The notes: generated from the letters alone by a model not told the origin. DNA of 40,788 nt from Methylacidiphilales bacterium (GCA_021272315.1 JAJSLI010000080.1:1-40788); one strand, 5' to 3'. Positions 30,833-39,601 are shown, counted from the stretch's first letter. Translations and numbers: made by a program.

Positions 30833-33406
30833 ATGAGCTTCGCATGCGGTAATACCGGCCAGATGAACAGATCGCGGCATCGCCGCCCGGGCGCCCGACC
30901 GCCATCCCATTCCCAATCCGGTTCGCAATCCCAACCCAAGCCCAAGCACGGGGGAGAATCCCAACGCCAGGCAAAGCAGCAGCCCCGGCAGCAATCGAGA
31001 CGCCAGGACGAAGACTGGCGTCCGGGCCAAGGCCGGCCTCAGGCGCAACCCGTACAGCGCATCCAGCCGCAGCGTCCCCCTTTCCCTCCCAAGCAAGAGA
31101 CTAGACCGCAAACCCAGAAGCCGCGCCCGCCTGCGCCGCAGCAGGTGGCGAAGCCGCAACCGGTGCAGCGCGTCCAACCGCAACGCCCCCCTCTCCCTCC
31201 CAGGCAAGAGACCAAGCCTCAGGCCCCAAGGCCGCCGCCGGCGCCGCCCCAGGCGTCGAAACCGAACGGCCCGGTCCACTGGCGCGAAGGGCTTGCGCCG
31301 CTGCTCGCCTCGCCCCAGTACCAGCCGATCGACGAAAAGGCGCTGGCCCGGAAATTGCACGTCCCGCCGCAGGAGGCCGCCGCCTTCACCGCGTTTCTCG
31401 CCGAGGAGGAAAAAAAGGGCCGCGTCCTGCAGGTGCGGCACAGCCTTTACGTTTTGCCGAAGCGCCTCGGCTACTCGGTCGGCGTCCTGCAGATGAACGA
31501 GCGGGGCTTCGGCTTCCTGGTGCCGTCCGATCCCGCGGAACCCGATTTCTACGTGGCCGCCGAGGACACCGGCACGGCCTTCCACGGCGACCTCGTCCTG
31601 GCCCGGTTGAAGGAACAGCGCGGAGGGCGGCAACGCGATTCGCGGCTGCGCGGCGAGGTGGTGAAGGTGCTGCAGCGCAAGCGGCGCCAGCTCGTCGGCA
31701 CGCTGCGCAAGACGCCGATGTTTTATTTCGTCCTGCCCGACGAGACGCGCATCCCGCACGACATCTGCGTGCCCGCGCCCGCCGGCGACGTGCCGCTCGG
31801 CCACAAGGTCGTGGTCGAGTTGAAGGAGTGGACCGACCGGCACAAGCCGCCGGAGGGGGTGATCACCGAGGTGCTCGGCGCGCCCGACGCGCCCGGGGTC
31901 GACCTGCTCTCCATCATCCGCAAGTTCGACCTGCCGACCTCGTTTCCCGAGAAGGTGGAGCAGGAAGCCGCCGACATTCCGGCGCAGATTCCCCCCGGCG
32001 AAATCATGCGCCGCGAGGATTTTCGCTCGATTTTCACCCTGACCATCGACCCGGACGACGCGAAGGACTTCGACGACGCGCTCTCCTACCGCGTCGCTCC
32101 CAACGGCGACTTCGAGGCCTTTATCCACATCGCCGACGTCTCCCATTACGTGCGGACCGGCGCCGCCCTCGACGCCGAGGCGCGCGGCCGCGGCAACAGC
32201 GTCTACCTCGTCGACCGGGTCATCCCGATGCTGCCGGAAAAGCTGAGCAACGGCATCTGCTCGCTGCAGCCGGACGTCGACCGGCTGGTCAAGACGGCCA
32301 TCGTCACGCTCGACGCCCGGGGCGAGATCAAAAAATTCCGCTTCGCCGCCGGGATCATCCACAGCGCCAAGCGGTTCACCTACCAGGAGGCGTTCGCCCT
32401 GCTGCGCAAGCCCGCCGCAACGCCGCTGGGCCGGCAGTTGCACGAACTCAACGCCATGGCGCAGATGTTGCGGCGGCGGCGCTTCGCCAAAGGCGCGCTC
32501 GACCTCGATTTCCCGGAGGTGAAGGTGCGGGTCGACGACCTGGGCATCCCCACCCATCTCGAGAAAACCGAGAACGACCTCTCGCACCAGTTGGTCGAGG
32601 AGTTCATGCTCCTGGCCAACGAGGTGGTCGCGCTCGAACTGAAGCGCCGCGGGCGGCCCGGCCTCTACCGCATTCACGAAAATCCGGACCCGCAGCGGCT
32701 CGAGGAATTTCGCGCCCAGGCCAAGTCGATGGGCTTCCCCTGCGGCGACCTGACCCAGCGGGGCGAAATCCAAAAGCTGCTCAACCGCGTGCGGGGCCAG
32801 CCGGGCGAGGGCGCGGTGAAAATCGGCCTGCTCAAGTCGCTCAAGCGGGCGATGTACAGCCCCAAGCCGCTCGGCCACTACGGTCTCGCCAAGATCAACT
32901 ATACCCATTTCACCTCGCCGATCCGGCGCTACTCGGACCTTGTCGTGCACCGGGTGCTCTTCGACTCCAACCAGGGAGGGGGTGACTTCGGTTTCGACGG
33001 CCTGTCGCGGCTCGCGCTCCATCTCTCCACCGCCGAACGGGCCGCCGCCGAGGCCGAGCAGGAATCGGTGAAGCTCAAGAAGCTCGAGTATTTCGACCGG
33101 CAGACCCGCGCCACCCGGCACACCTCGTTCCAGGCGCTGGTCCTGGAGGCGCGTTCATCCGGTCTGCTGGTGCAATTGCCAGAATTTCTGGTGCAAGGGT
33201 TGGTGCCCCTCTCGGAGTTGCAGGGCGACCTCTTCGTTTTCCATCCCCAACGTCTCGAACTGCACGGCCAGCGGACCAAGGTGGTGCTGAAGGCCGGTCA
33301 GACTCTGCAGGTCGAAGTTGCCCGGGTCGATTTGGCCAGGCACCAGGTCGATTTCCGGGTCACAAGACAAACTCTATTGAAATTTTTATCCACCGAACGT
33401 GTTTAA
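30833..33406 (+). CDS. rnr: Ribonuclease R (RNB-family 3'-5' exoribonuclease), 857 aa
   Basis: Processive hydrolytic RNase that degrades structured RNA. After a disordered Pro/Gln/Arg-rich N-terminus (1-147) come a helix-turn-helix-like region (about 150-210), cold-shock domains (about 213-350; GVLQMNERGFGFLVPSD), the RNB catalytic domain (about 395-725) and an S1 domain (about 760-845). The active-site cluster is TIDPDDAKDFDDA: Asp406, Asp412, Asp414 and Asp415. HFTSPIRRYSDLVVHR is the conserved C-terminal RNB motif. The N-terminal tail holds a 37-residue tandem duplication. The true start may be ATG 30863 (MNRSRHRRPG), since the first ten residues look unlike coding sequence. Its TAA overlaps the next ATG (TAATG), so the two are coupled. 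Confidence 0.93.
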   Translation: MSFACGNTGQMNRSRHRRPGARPPSHSQSGSQSQPKPKHGGESQRQAKQQPRQQSRRQDEDWRPGQGRPQAQPVQRIQPQRPPFPPKQETRPQTQKPRPPAPQQVAKPQPVQRVQPQRPPLPPRQETKPQAPRPPPAPPQASKPNGPVHWREGLAPLLASPQYQPIDEKALARKLHVPPQEAAAFTAFLAEEEKKGRVLQVRHSLYVLPKRLGYSVGVLQMNERGFGFLVPSDPAEPDFYVAAEDTGTAFHGDLVLARLKEQRGGRQRDSRLRGEVVKVLQRKRRQLVGTLRKTPMFYFVLPDETRIPHDICVPAPAGDVPLGHKVVVELKEWTDRHKPPEGVITEVLGAPDAPGVDLLSIIRKFDLPTSFPEKVEQEAADIPAQIPPGEIMRREDFRSIFTLTIDPDDAKDFDDALSYRVAPNGDFEAFIHIADVSHYVRTGAALDAEARGRGNSVYLVDRVIPMLPEKLSNGICSLQPDVDRLVKTAIVTLDARGEIKKFRFAAGIIHSAKRFTYQEAFALLRKPAATPLGRQLHELNAMAQMLRRRRFAKGALDLDFPEVKVRVDDLGIPTHLEKTENDLSHQLVEEFMLLANEVVALELKRRGRPGLYRIHENPDPQRLEEFRAQAKSMGFPCGDLTQRGEIQKLLNRVRGQPGEGAVKIGLLKSLKRAMYSPKPLGHYGLAKINYTHFTSPIRRYSDLVVHRVLFDSNQGGGDFGFDGLSRLALHLSTAERAAAEAEQESVKLKKLEYFDRQTRATRHTSFQALVLEARSSGLLVQLPEFLVQGLVPLSELQGDLFVFHPQRLELHGQRTKVVLKAGQTLQVEVARVDLARHQVDFRVTRQTLLKFLSTERV
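31046..31264 (+). repeat. In-frame tandem duplication in the RNase R tail
   Basis: Unit 1 (31046-31156, 37 codons) starts QPVQRIQPQRPPFPPKQET; unit 2 (31157-31264, 36 codons) starts QPVQRVQPQRPPLPPRQET. The two are about 75% identical at protein level by eye, with many synonymous differences, so the duplication is old. It is Pro/Gln/Arg-rich and predicted to be disordered. Confidence 0.85.
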
Positions 33407-33852
33407 TGGCAAAAGATGTGCTATACTCACAACCAATCATGACCTTTGAGGAATCCCTGCAAGACGTCACGATTCGCGAACGACAACTGCACACTCATAT
33501 CCTCCGTTCCACCGAGTATTTGCGGAAGGCGGACCGGGAACTCAAGCGGCAGGTCGTCATGCTCTATCTGGCCATCGCGCTTTTGATCCTCTTTCAGGGT
33601 CTCTTCGCCGTGCAGGAAGCGGTGCGGATTCCGTTCAGTTGCACGGCGCTTATCACGGTGACTTCGCTCCTGGCGATCATCAATTGCCTGCTCCTGATCC
33701 AGACAAAACGCGGTTTGCGCCAGCTCAACGAAGCGTGGCTCAAACCGGAGGAAAAGAGCGCCCTCTATGCGCTTCGGGACCAGCGCAACGAAATCCTCAC
33801 CCGGCTGCCCCGCTCACGCGATGCGCGGAGCGAAAACGCCGAGTTGAACTAA
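33406..33852 (+). CDS. Small two-helix membrane protein, 148 aa
   Basis: A soluble helical N-terminus (FEESLQDVTIRERQLHTHIL, then RSTEYLRKADRELKRQ) leads to two transmembrane helices at about 50-68 (VVMLYLAIALLILFQGLFAV) and 79-98 (CTALITVTSLLAIINCLLLI). A cytoplasmic helical tail ends in ARSENAELN. The start ATG 33406 shares its A with the RNase R stop (TAATG), implying translational reinitiation; ATG 33439 is an alternative. No family recognised. Coupling to RNase R may simply reflect compact gene order. A hairpin after the stop probably ends this transcript. Confidence 0.75.
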   Translation: MAKDVLYSQPIMTFEESLQDVTIRERQLHTHILRSTEYLRKADRELKRQVVMLYLAIALLILFQGLFAVQEAVRIPFSCTALITVTSLLAIINCLLLIQTKRGLRQLNEAWLKPEEKSALYALRDQRNEILTRLPRSRDARSENAELN

Positions 33853-33876
33853 GCCCTCAAGCTTCACAACGAGGGC
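33853..33876. terminator. Possible terminator hairpin between convergent genes
   Basis: Directly after the TAA at 33850-33852, GCCCTC (33853-33858) pairs with GAGGGC (33871-33876) across a 12-base loop. A second weaker stem follows (CGGG at about 33882-33885 with CCCG at 33892-33895, flanked by complementary ATAAT/ATTAT). No long T-run is present. Confidence 0.4.
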
Positions 33877-33898
33877 ATAATCGGGCAGAAACCCGGCA

Positions 33899-34468
33899 TT
33901 ATTTGCCCAACGACGCGGGCGGCGCTTCCGCCGGAGGCTTTTCCTTTGCGGAATTTTCCGCAGACACGCTGTCCGTCAGCGAAAGGAGTTGGGCCACCTC
34001 GTCCTGCACGGCCTTGAGTTCGCCAAGCTTGAGGCCCGGGTCCTCGATCAGCCAGACCTCGCCGGTCGGGAGATGCTCGTAGACGAGAATAGCGATGCCT
34101 TCCTGCCGCTGGCGCTCGACCTGCCGCAGGACCCGTTTGCGCTCGAGCATGAGGGCGAGGATGTAGCGGGCATTGCGCGCCGCGGGCTCGTTCGCGGCCA
34201 TGAGCCTTCGCAGCAGGCTCTCCGCGTCGTCTTTCTTGAGCGCCTCGGGCGGCGGCGGCGCGGGCGGAACGAAATCGGCGTGCCAGACGGAGAGAGGCCC
34301 GATGTTCTCGTTGCGGGCGTTCCAAGCCTCCGCGCTGAGATCGACCCGCGCATACTGGCCGTCGCGCCAATAGAGCGCCGAGTAGACCCGCTCGCCCTTC
34401 ACGAAAGGGCGGCCCGAGGCCGCACACTGCAACGCGCGCGACTGAATATTCCATTCCTGCGTCAACAT
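33899..34468 (-). CDS. Conserved Verrucomicrobiota-type hypothetical protein, 189 aa
   Basis: Cytosolic protein starting MLTQEWNIQSRALQCAASGR, followed by PFVKGERVYSALYWRDGQYA, then a stretch of PAPPPPEALKKDDAESLLRR and a helical block with ARYILALMLERKRVLRQV. The opening 'EWxIQSRAxxCxxxGRPF' and the later YEHLPTGEVWLIEDP... are what I remember from a conserved family restricted to Verrucomicrobiota, always annotated hypothetical. The Cys-Gly-Arg element resembles a degenerate zinc-ribbon-like fold in which only one cysteine remains. The ATG 34468 is chosen because family homology starts there; an in-frame start at 34507 is also open. Monocistronic, convergent with the RNase R operon. Function unknown. 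Confidence 0.78.
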   Translation of the reverse strand: MLTQEWNIQSRALQCAASGRPFVKGERVYSALYWRDGQYARVDLSAEAWNARNENIGPLSVWHADFVPPAPPPPEALKKDDAESLLRRLMAANEPAARNARYILALMLERKRVLRQVERQRQEGIAILVYEHLPTGEVWLIEDPGLKLGELKAVQDEVAQLLSLTDSVSAENSAKEKPPAEAPPASLGK

Positions 34469-34549
34469 AGGTAAAGCGAAGTAGAAGTGTAGGATCGCCG
34501 CCGCCACCTGTCACGAGTTTAGAACTCCCCCAAACGGACCCAAACCGCG

Positions 34550-35389
34550 CTATTGTGAACCTACATCATGGACAAGTGTCTGACTCGTGTGATCCGGCTT
34601 CTTTTGAATGACCACACGGAGGGTGAGAAAGCGCTTGAGCAACCAATCTTTAAAGCCTCCGGCGGGCAATGGGAAATTGCGTACGATCGCTTCCTTGCCC
34701 AGCAAGTGGACGAGATCGGCCCGCCGCACACGGTGAATGGCGTCACGATCACGATGAAAGGGTTGGTGAAAAATCGCCGGGTCGGAAATGAGAAGAAATT
34801 GCCGCTGTCCTGTCAGCAACGATCCAAGGTCCCGCAACAGGAAATAAAATCTCATCTCCCACCTGCGCCTGGCGGTCAGATGGCTCAGACTGGGTGGCAG
34901 ATAAAACGGAAAATCGTAACGCGGGCTTTGGATCAGCAAGTACCCACCGGAATTAAGAACCTGCCACAAGCAGGTGATAAAGCGCGAAGGACGACAAAGG
35001 TGTTCGTAAACATAGGAATGAAAAATGACGTCCCAGGAACCCGGGAGTTTGTCGAGATTATCATGCAAAACCTCATCCGAATGCCGCTGCAAAAACTCCA
35101 CGTTGGTCCGCGTGATGTCCTGCGAAGTGAGATGCATCCCCTGGCTGGACTGAGATCGCAAATAGGCCCCAAAGCCGGAGCGCCCAGCCCCGACCTCCAG
35201 GATTCGGCAGCCTCCTTTTCGTCCAATCACCTCCCGGGCCGCCTTGGTCACTTCACCCCAGAGCGACGCATGCTCCGAGACCGTCATGAAGGCGGGGTAA
35301 TCCGTGGTCGTGTTGTAATAGCGGATCAGGCCTGCCTCCAGTTCCGAGACCTGGGCCGTCTGCACTTCGGTGATGACCAAGGTTGCCAT
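34550..35389 (-). CDS. Class I SAM-dependent methyltransferase, 279 aa
   Basis: Motif I is ILEVGAGRSGFG (63-74), motif II-like LTSQDITRTNVEFL (about 86-100), and a catalytic-region phrase VIFHSYVYEHLCRPSRFITC (about 120-139). The C-terminal half (about 160-279) is basic and aromatic, typical of Methyltransf_11/23-type enzymes that methylate lipids, glycans or small molecules. The start ATG 35389 is clear. It is divergent from tyrS with 211 bp between starts. It probably acts on an envelope glycan or lipid; substrate unknown. Confidence 0.85.
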   Translation of the reverse strand: MATLVITEVQTAQVSELEAGLIRYYNTTTDYPAFMTVSEHASLWGEVTKAAREVIGRKGGCRILEVGAGRSGFGAYLRSQSSQGMHLTSQDITRTNVEFLQRHSDEVLHDNLDKLPGSWDVIFHSYVYEHLCRPSRFITCLWQVLNSGGYLLIQSPRYDFPFYLPPSLSHLTARRRWEMRFYFLLRDLGSLLTGQRQFLLISDPAIFHQPFHRDRDAIHRVRRADLVHLLGKEAIVRNFPLPAGGFKDWLLKRFLTLRVVIQKKPDHTSQTLVHDVGSQ

Positions 35390-35600
35390 TATATTTTATT
35401 CAATTCCATCCGTGAGGTCCCCCAAGGCGATTCCCAAGGGGAGTAATAGAACGGAAGAGAAGGAAGGGTCAAGGCTTGGTGGAGCAACCGATCGGGCACG
35501 GGCTCGGCAAGTCGTTCGCGACCGAGCGTCCGCAGGGCGGAAGATAACCCGAAGGTTCGCCTTGTCGAAGGGGCAATTGAATCGTTGAATAGCGGCTTCC

Positions 35601-36896
35601 ATGACGCCGTCTTCCATTTTACCCGATCTCGAGTGGCGCGGGCTGATCGCCGACATGGCCAATCGTGAAGAGCTGGAGCGGCTCCTTGCGCCCGGAGCCG
35701 CGCCGGTGACCCTCTATGCCGGTTTCGACCCGACGGCGGACAGCCTGCATCTTGGGCATCTCATCGGCCTGCTCATTTTGCGCCGGTTCCAGCAGGCCGG
35801 TCATCGCCCGATCGCCGTGGCCGGCGGCGCCACCGGCATGATCGGAGACCCGAGCGGCAAATCGACCGAACGGAACCTGCTTTCCGCCGCGGCCCTCGAA
35901 GCGAACATCGCGGGCATTCAAGGGCAACTCAGCCGCCTGCTCGATTTCGGGAGCAAGACGAACCCGGCGCTTCTCCTCAACAATGCCGACTGGGTGCGCC
36001 CCATCAGCGTGCTCGATTTTTTACGCGATGTCGGAAAACATTTCACGGTCAACGCGATGATGGCGAAGGATAGCGTCCGTTCCCGGATGGAGGGCGAGGG
36101 CGGCATCAGCTTCACCGAGTTCAGTTATTCCCTCCTCCAGGCCTACGACTTTTTACATCTCGACGAAAAATACGGCTGCCTGCTCCAGACGGGCGGCGCC
36201 GACCAGTGGGGCAACATCACCGCCGGAATCGACCTGATCCGCCGCAAACATGAGAAGATCGCGTGCGGCCTGACCACCCCGTTGCTGACCAAGGCCGACG
36301 GCACGAAGTTCGGCAAGACCGAGGGCGGCGCGGTCTGGCTCTCTCCGCAAAAAACGAGCGTCTATCGCTTCTACCAGTTCCTGGTCCAAGTCGAGGACGC
36401 CCAGGTGGTCCAGCTTCTGCGCTATTTTACTTTTCTTTCGCGGGAGGAAATCACCGCGCTGGAGACGCAACATGCCGCCGGCCCGGAACGGCGCGAGGCG
36501 CATAAAAAGCTGGCCCTCGAACTGACCCGGCTGGTCCACGGTGAAACGGCCACGGCGGACGCGGTGCGGGCCAGTGAAATTCTCTTTGGCGGCTCACTTG
36601 AGGGCATTTCCGAGGTGCAATTCGACGAGGTGATTGCCGAAGTGCCAAATTCGACTTTTGCCCGTGCCCAACTGAGCCAGCCGGGCGCGGCCCTCGTGGA
36701 AGTCCTTATGGCGGCGGGGCTGAGTCCCTCAAAAAGCCAGGCCCGCAAGGACATCGAAGCCGGCGGCGTCTACGTGAACAACGTGCGCGTAGCCGACGCG
36801 AAGCTGGTGATCGGCCCGGAACATCTCCTCTTTGGAAAATTTGTCCTTCTGCGCAAGGGCAAGCGAAACTATGCCTTGGTGAGATTCGAGGAATAA
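35601..36896 (+). CDS. tyrS: Tyrosyl-tRNA synthetase (class Ic), 431 aa
   Basis: Charges tRNA-Tyr. The HIGH signature reads HLGH at 50-53 within GFDPTADSLHLGHLIGLLIL, the KMSKS loop reads KFGKT (236-240), and the class-specific block GGADQWGNITAG lies at 198-209. An S4-like RNA-binding domain covers about 365-431 (LMAAGLSPSKSQARKDIEAG). Length is normal for the bacterial TyrRS-S type. Start ATG 35601. The 211 bp upstream contain no recognisable T-box or leader peptide, but the region is moderately hairpin-rich. It is likely transcribed alone; the methyltransferase gene begins 71 bp after it. Confidence 0.96.
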   Translation: MTPSSILPDLEWRGLIADMANREELERLLAPGAAPVTLYAGFDPTADSLHLGHLIGLLILRRFQQAGHRPIAVAGGATGMIGDPSGKSTERNLLSAAALEANIAGIQGQLSRLLDFGSKTNPALLLNNADWVRPISVLDFLRDVGKHFTVNAMMAKDSVRSRMEGEGGISFTEFSYSLLQAYDFLHLDEKYGCLLQTGGADQWGNITAGIDLIRRKHEKIACGLTTPLLTKADGTKFGKTEGGAVWLSPQKTSVYRFYQFLVQVEDAQVVQLLRYFTFLSREEITALETQHAAGPERREAHKKLALELTRLVHGETATADAVRASEILFGGSLEGISEVQFDEVIAEVPNSTFARAQLSQPGAALVEVLMAAGLSPSKSQARKDIEAGGVYVNNVRVADAKLVIGPEHLLFGKFVLLRKGKRNYALVRFEE

Positions 36897-36967
36897 TAGG
36901 TCTGAAAAAGCCGTCCTGTCATGGAATGCTAACGTAATGCCTTGGCTCGAGCCCAAAAAACAAAGTC

Positions 36968-37741
36968 ATGACTTTTTTGCGGGACTATTTTCGGGAGCTC
37001 TACTTTCGCTCGAAGCTTTTCCGTCACCTGACGCCCTGGTTGATTGACGACCGGCCCCCGCCCATCGATTACTCGCATCTCCTCTCCTTTCGTGAGGAAC
37101 AGATCGGCCCGTTGCAACGGGATGAAGCCCTGGCCCTCTTCGGCCTGACGCGGGTCCTCCATCCGCAAACGATTGTCGAGTTTGGATTTCTGAACGGGCA
37201 CAGCGCCCTCAATTTTCTGCTGGCGGCCGGCCCGGACTGCCGGGTCTTCAGTTATGACATCACGGAGCGGGCGGAGGAAATTGCGCGACGCTGCCTCGGC
37301 CATTTCAAAAATTTTCGGTTTATCAAAAAATCGCAGGCTGATTTCTCCCCGCTCGACATCGAAAATAGAAAAATCGACCTCTGTTTTCTCGATGCTTCGC
37401 ATGATCTTATCCTTAACCTCAAGACTTTTGAGCTAGTCCGGCCTCACCTCTCCGAAATGGCGATTATCGCCATCCACGACACGGGCGTCTGGCACCGGGA
37501 ATTTCTCAAGAACCATCACCGGGCCTTTATCGCCACGGACCTGGGCAAAAGCTTGGGGCGGTGGATCGATAAGGAGCAGTTCCAACCGGTGGTCGACGAA
37601 CGCCGGTTTGTCAATGATTTACTCCGGAATCATCCCGATTTTTCCCAGGTCCATCTTCACAGCGCGAATACGCTGCGCAACGGCTTGACCCTCCTGCAAA
37701 AAGAAGCGTTTCTCCCAACCGATCCGACTCCTGAGAAGTAG
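36968..37741 (+). CDS. Class I SAM-dependent methyltransferase (Methyltransf_24-like), 257 aa
   Basis: The Rossmann start is IVEFGFLNGHSALNFLLAAG (69-88), followed by the acidic strand end CRVFSYDI and the strand DLCFLDASHDLILNLKTFEL, typical of the Methyltransf_24 family of O-methyltransferase-like proteins. The C-terminal part (HDTGVWHREFLKNHHRAFIA; LNGLT...EAF) is not diagnostic. The N-terminal 45 residues are basic and aromatic (FRELYFRSKLFRHLTP), perhaps membrane-associating. Start ATG 36968, 71 bp after tyrS. Function probably methylation of a surface glycan or small molecule. Convergent with the FkbM gene. Confidence 0.82.
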   Translation: MTFLRDYFRELYFRSKLFRHLTPWLIDDRPPPIDYSHLLSFREEQIGPLQRDEALALFGLTRVLHPQTIVEFGFLNGHSALNFLLAAGPDCRVFSYDITERAEEIARRCLGHFKNFRFIKKSQADFSPLDIENRKIDLCFLDASHDLILNLKTFELVRPHLSEMAIIAIHDTGVWHREFLKNHHRAFIATDLGKSLGRWIDKEQFQPVVDERRFVNDLLRNHPDFSQVHLHSANTLRNGLTLLQKEAFLPTDPTPEK

Positions 37742-37810
37742 CAAAAGTTCATTTTGCGAACCCCTGGTCAATTTTGAGGCGGGTTCTAAATGAAATCGTT
37801 TTCTCCAGCC

Positions 37811-37832
37811 ACGGTCCTGATGTAAGGACCGT
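37811..37832. terminator. Terminator-like hairpin between convergent genes
   Basis: ACGGTCCT (37811-37818) pairs perfectly with AGGACCGT (37825-37832) around a 6-base loop and is followed by AACTCTTT. Smaller palindromes lie nearby: GCAAAA/TTTTGC at 37741-37757, and GAACCC/GGGTTC at 37758-37763 and 37781-37786. The 98 bp between the convergent stops seems dedicated to termination. Confidence 0.5.
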
Positions 37833-37839
37833 AACTCTT

Positions 37840-38715
37840 TCATCCCGTTGCGCGAGCCAGGATATGCACATCGGACAGCGGCGAGTCGTAAATTTCCCTG
37901 GGCCGCAGCGCCGTTCCCGCATGGGTGAAAAAAGAATACCCGCAGGAAGTCAGCATGGACACCAGCTCTTTTGCGGAGAGGTTTCGCTCATCCAGATAAT
38001 TAAGATGGAGCTCGAGCAAAAGCACCGGCTTATGCTTTGACAAAAAGGATTGCGCGCCGCAGATGGCCTCGTACTCATAGCCTTCGATATCGAGTTTGAT
38101 CAGGTCGGGTATGACCCCAAGCCGGTCCGAAGCGTCGGGAATGGTTTCGACGGAAACTTCGATGCGCCGGGGAGTTTCCCACATGGAATGTTTAAAGCGT
38201 TGCGCCTGCACGTAGCCGCTCGCGGGATCGATCAACATTTCCAAAGTCGCCTTTTCTTTGCCGATGGCGAAGGGCTGAAGGAACATACGGCCTTCAAGAT
38301 GATTGAGGATGCAGGCGGTACGAAACCGATCATGGAAGCTGGGTGAGGGCTCGAAGCCGTAGGAACGATTGGCCGGGTTAGAGGCACAGAAAAGGGCCGA
38401 AATGATTCCCACATTGGCCCCGATATCGAACAAAGTACCGCCTGGGGCGGAAGCGAGACGCGCAATACCCGATAATTCCAAACGGGCATCCTGACTGGTG
38501 GTGAGGTCCGTCAGTTCGTATTCGCATTCGCATTCGCGAGGCATAAGAAACGATGAGGAGCCAATGATCGTGCATTGGATGGAAGTATCGGAAATATCCA
38601 GCTTAAAATCCGAGGCCACGCCGTCGCTCACCCGGGATTGGCAGCGCGATTTAAGATAGTCGATCCATGGTCCGGGCAACAGGGGCGCCAAATAGCGTTT
38701 GAGGCTGCGGTACAT
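37840..38715 (-). CDS. FkbM-family SAM methyltransferase, 291 aa
   Basis: FkbM-type O-methyltransferase, a family acting on polyketides, glycans and other hydroxylated substrates. Motif I is GTLFDIGANVGIISALFC (93-110), the downstream SAM-pocket strand ends in GFEPSPSFHDR, and the hallmark block PDLIKLDIEGYEYEAICGAQ appears near residue 204. ATG 38715 gives the usual start (MYRSLKRYLAPLLPGPWIDY). A longer form from ATG 38781 with AGGA upstream would add a Ser-rich leader. It diverges from the Wzz-like lipoprotein gene. Probably modifies an extracellular polysaccharide or lipid. Three unrelated-looking methyltransferases thus lie within 4 kb. Confidence 0.87.
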   Translation of the reverse strand: MYRSLKRYLAPLLPGPWIDYLKSRCQSRVSDGVASDFKLDISDTSIQCTIIGSSSFLMPRECECEYELTDLTTSQDARLELSGIARLASAPGGTLFDIGANVGIISALFCASNPANRSYGFEPSPSFHDRFRTACILNHLEGRMFLQPFAIGKEKATLEMLIDPASGYVQAQRFKHSMWETPRRIEVSVETIPDASDRLGVIPDLIKLDIEGYEYEAICGAQSFLSKHKPVLLLELHLNYLDERNLSAKELVSMLTSCGYSFFTHAGTALRPREIYDSPLSDVHILARATG

Positions 38716-38811
38716 GGTAAGAAGTGGAAGGGATTTGCTGCTTGAAGATGCCGGCCTGTGCCCTGCATCGTTGGAACTCATCAGTCCTAGCCAAATTTTC
38801 AAAAAAGCAAA

Positions 38812-39549
38812 ATGAGATCATTTTCCCTGGTCGCCGTCCTGATTCTTGCCGCGATGCTCTCGGGCTGCCATTGGAAAGCCGAACTGTATTCGGCCACGGC
38901 GGAAATGGAGATCAGACCCAGGGGCATAACCGACTTCCAAGGTTTCCTCAACAGCGCCGCCACAGACAAGCCGGAAAACCAAGACGCCTTCCAGAAAGAG
39001 GTTAAGATCATTCAGTCTCCGGATATTTTAGTGCCTATCATCAAGAACCAGGGACTAGACCGTATCTGGGCCCAGCGTTTTAAAACCGGCCAAGTCATCA
39101 TGCCGATCATGGAGGCCCTGCACCATTTGCAAAAGAATCTCACCATCGAATTGGTTAGAGGCACCAATATCATCAGAGTCACAGCTCGAAGCGAAATACC
39201 CCAGGAAGCCGCCGATATCGCCAATGGAGTTGTTGATGGTTATAAAGCCGCAAGAGAAACGGAGGAACAACAAAGAAATAAGCTTGGTATAGACGCCCTG
39301 CATGATCAAATCGTCCAGCAACAAGCGGTTGTTGTCCGGGCCGGGGCTGCGGTCGACGAACTCAGATCGAAGGCCACCGCAAACCCAGGCTCTGATCCGA
39401 CAGCACTTTTCGATGCCGATCAGAATCTCCGAAAGCAGCAAGGCCTTCTCGACGCCCTCAACAGCCGTCTCGGGCAATTGGAGGCCGATTCACAGTTATT
39501 GGAAAATCCGGTCAGGATCATTTCCCGGGCCGTACCGCCGCCTGAGTAA
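38812..39549 (+). CDS. Wzz-like chain-length-determinant lipoprotein, 245 aa
   Basis: A lipoprotein signal (MRSFSLVAVLILAAMLSGC) should lipidate Cys19. The mature part matches the periplasmic domain of Wzz/polysaccharide copolymerases: ATAEMEIRP near the start, IIKNQGLDRIWAQRF, IRVTARSEIPQEAADIANGV, a long coiled-coil (about 138-225) and a final PVRIISRAVPPPE. In canonical Wzz the last motif precedes a second transmembrane helix; here the protein stops instead. No kinase domain follows either. It may modulate exopolysaccharide export from the membrane surface, or have a different use. Divergent from the FkbM gene, 53 bp before the LivK-like gene. Confidence 0.85.
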   Translation: MRSFSLVAVLILAAMLSGCHWKAELYSATAEMEIRPRGITDFQGFLNSAATDKPENQDAFQKEVKIIQSPDILVPIIKNQGLDRIWAQRFKTGQVIMPIMEALHHLQKNLTIELVRGTNIIRVTARSEIPQEAADIANGVVDGYKAARETEEQQRNKLGIDALHDQIVQQQAVVVRAGAAVDELRSKATANPGSDPTALFDADQNLRKQQGLLDALNSRLGQLEADSQLLENPVRIISRAVPPPE

Positions 39550-39601
39550 ATGACCCTAGCTTTTGGTTGACCCTGCGGGCAAAAGTGACCTACACATAAG
39601 T

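Noticed and set aside
31828-32985. 385-codon overlapping frame on the same strand as RNase R
   Set aside because: Arg/Pro/Gly-biased out-of-frame reading of RNase R.
30806-33121. 771-codon open frame antisense to RNase R
   Set aside because: Pure shadow of a GC-rich gene; the plus strand encodes RNase R with active-site aspartates.
35390-35600. T-box riboswitch upstream of tyrS
   Set aside because: I searched for the T-box consensus and a following terminator and did not find them.
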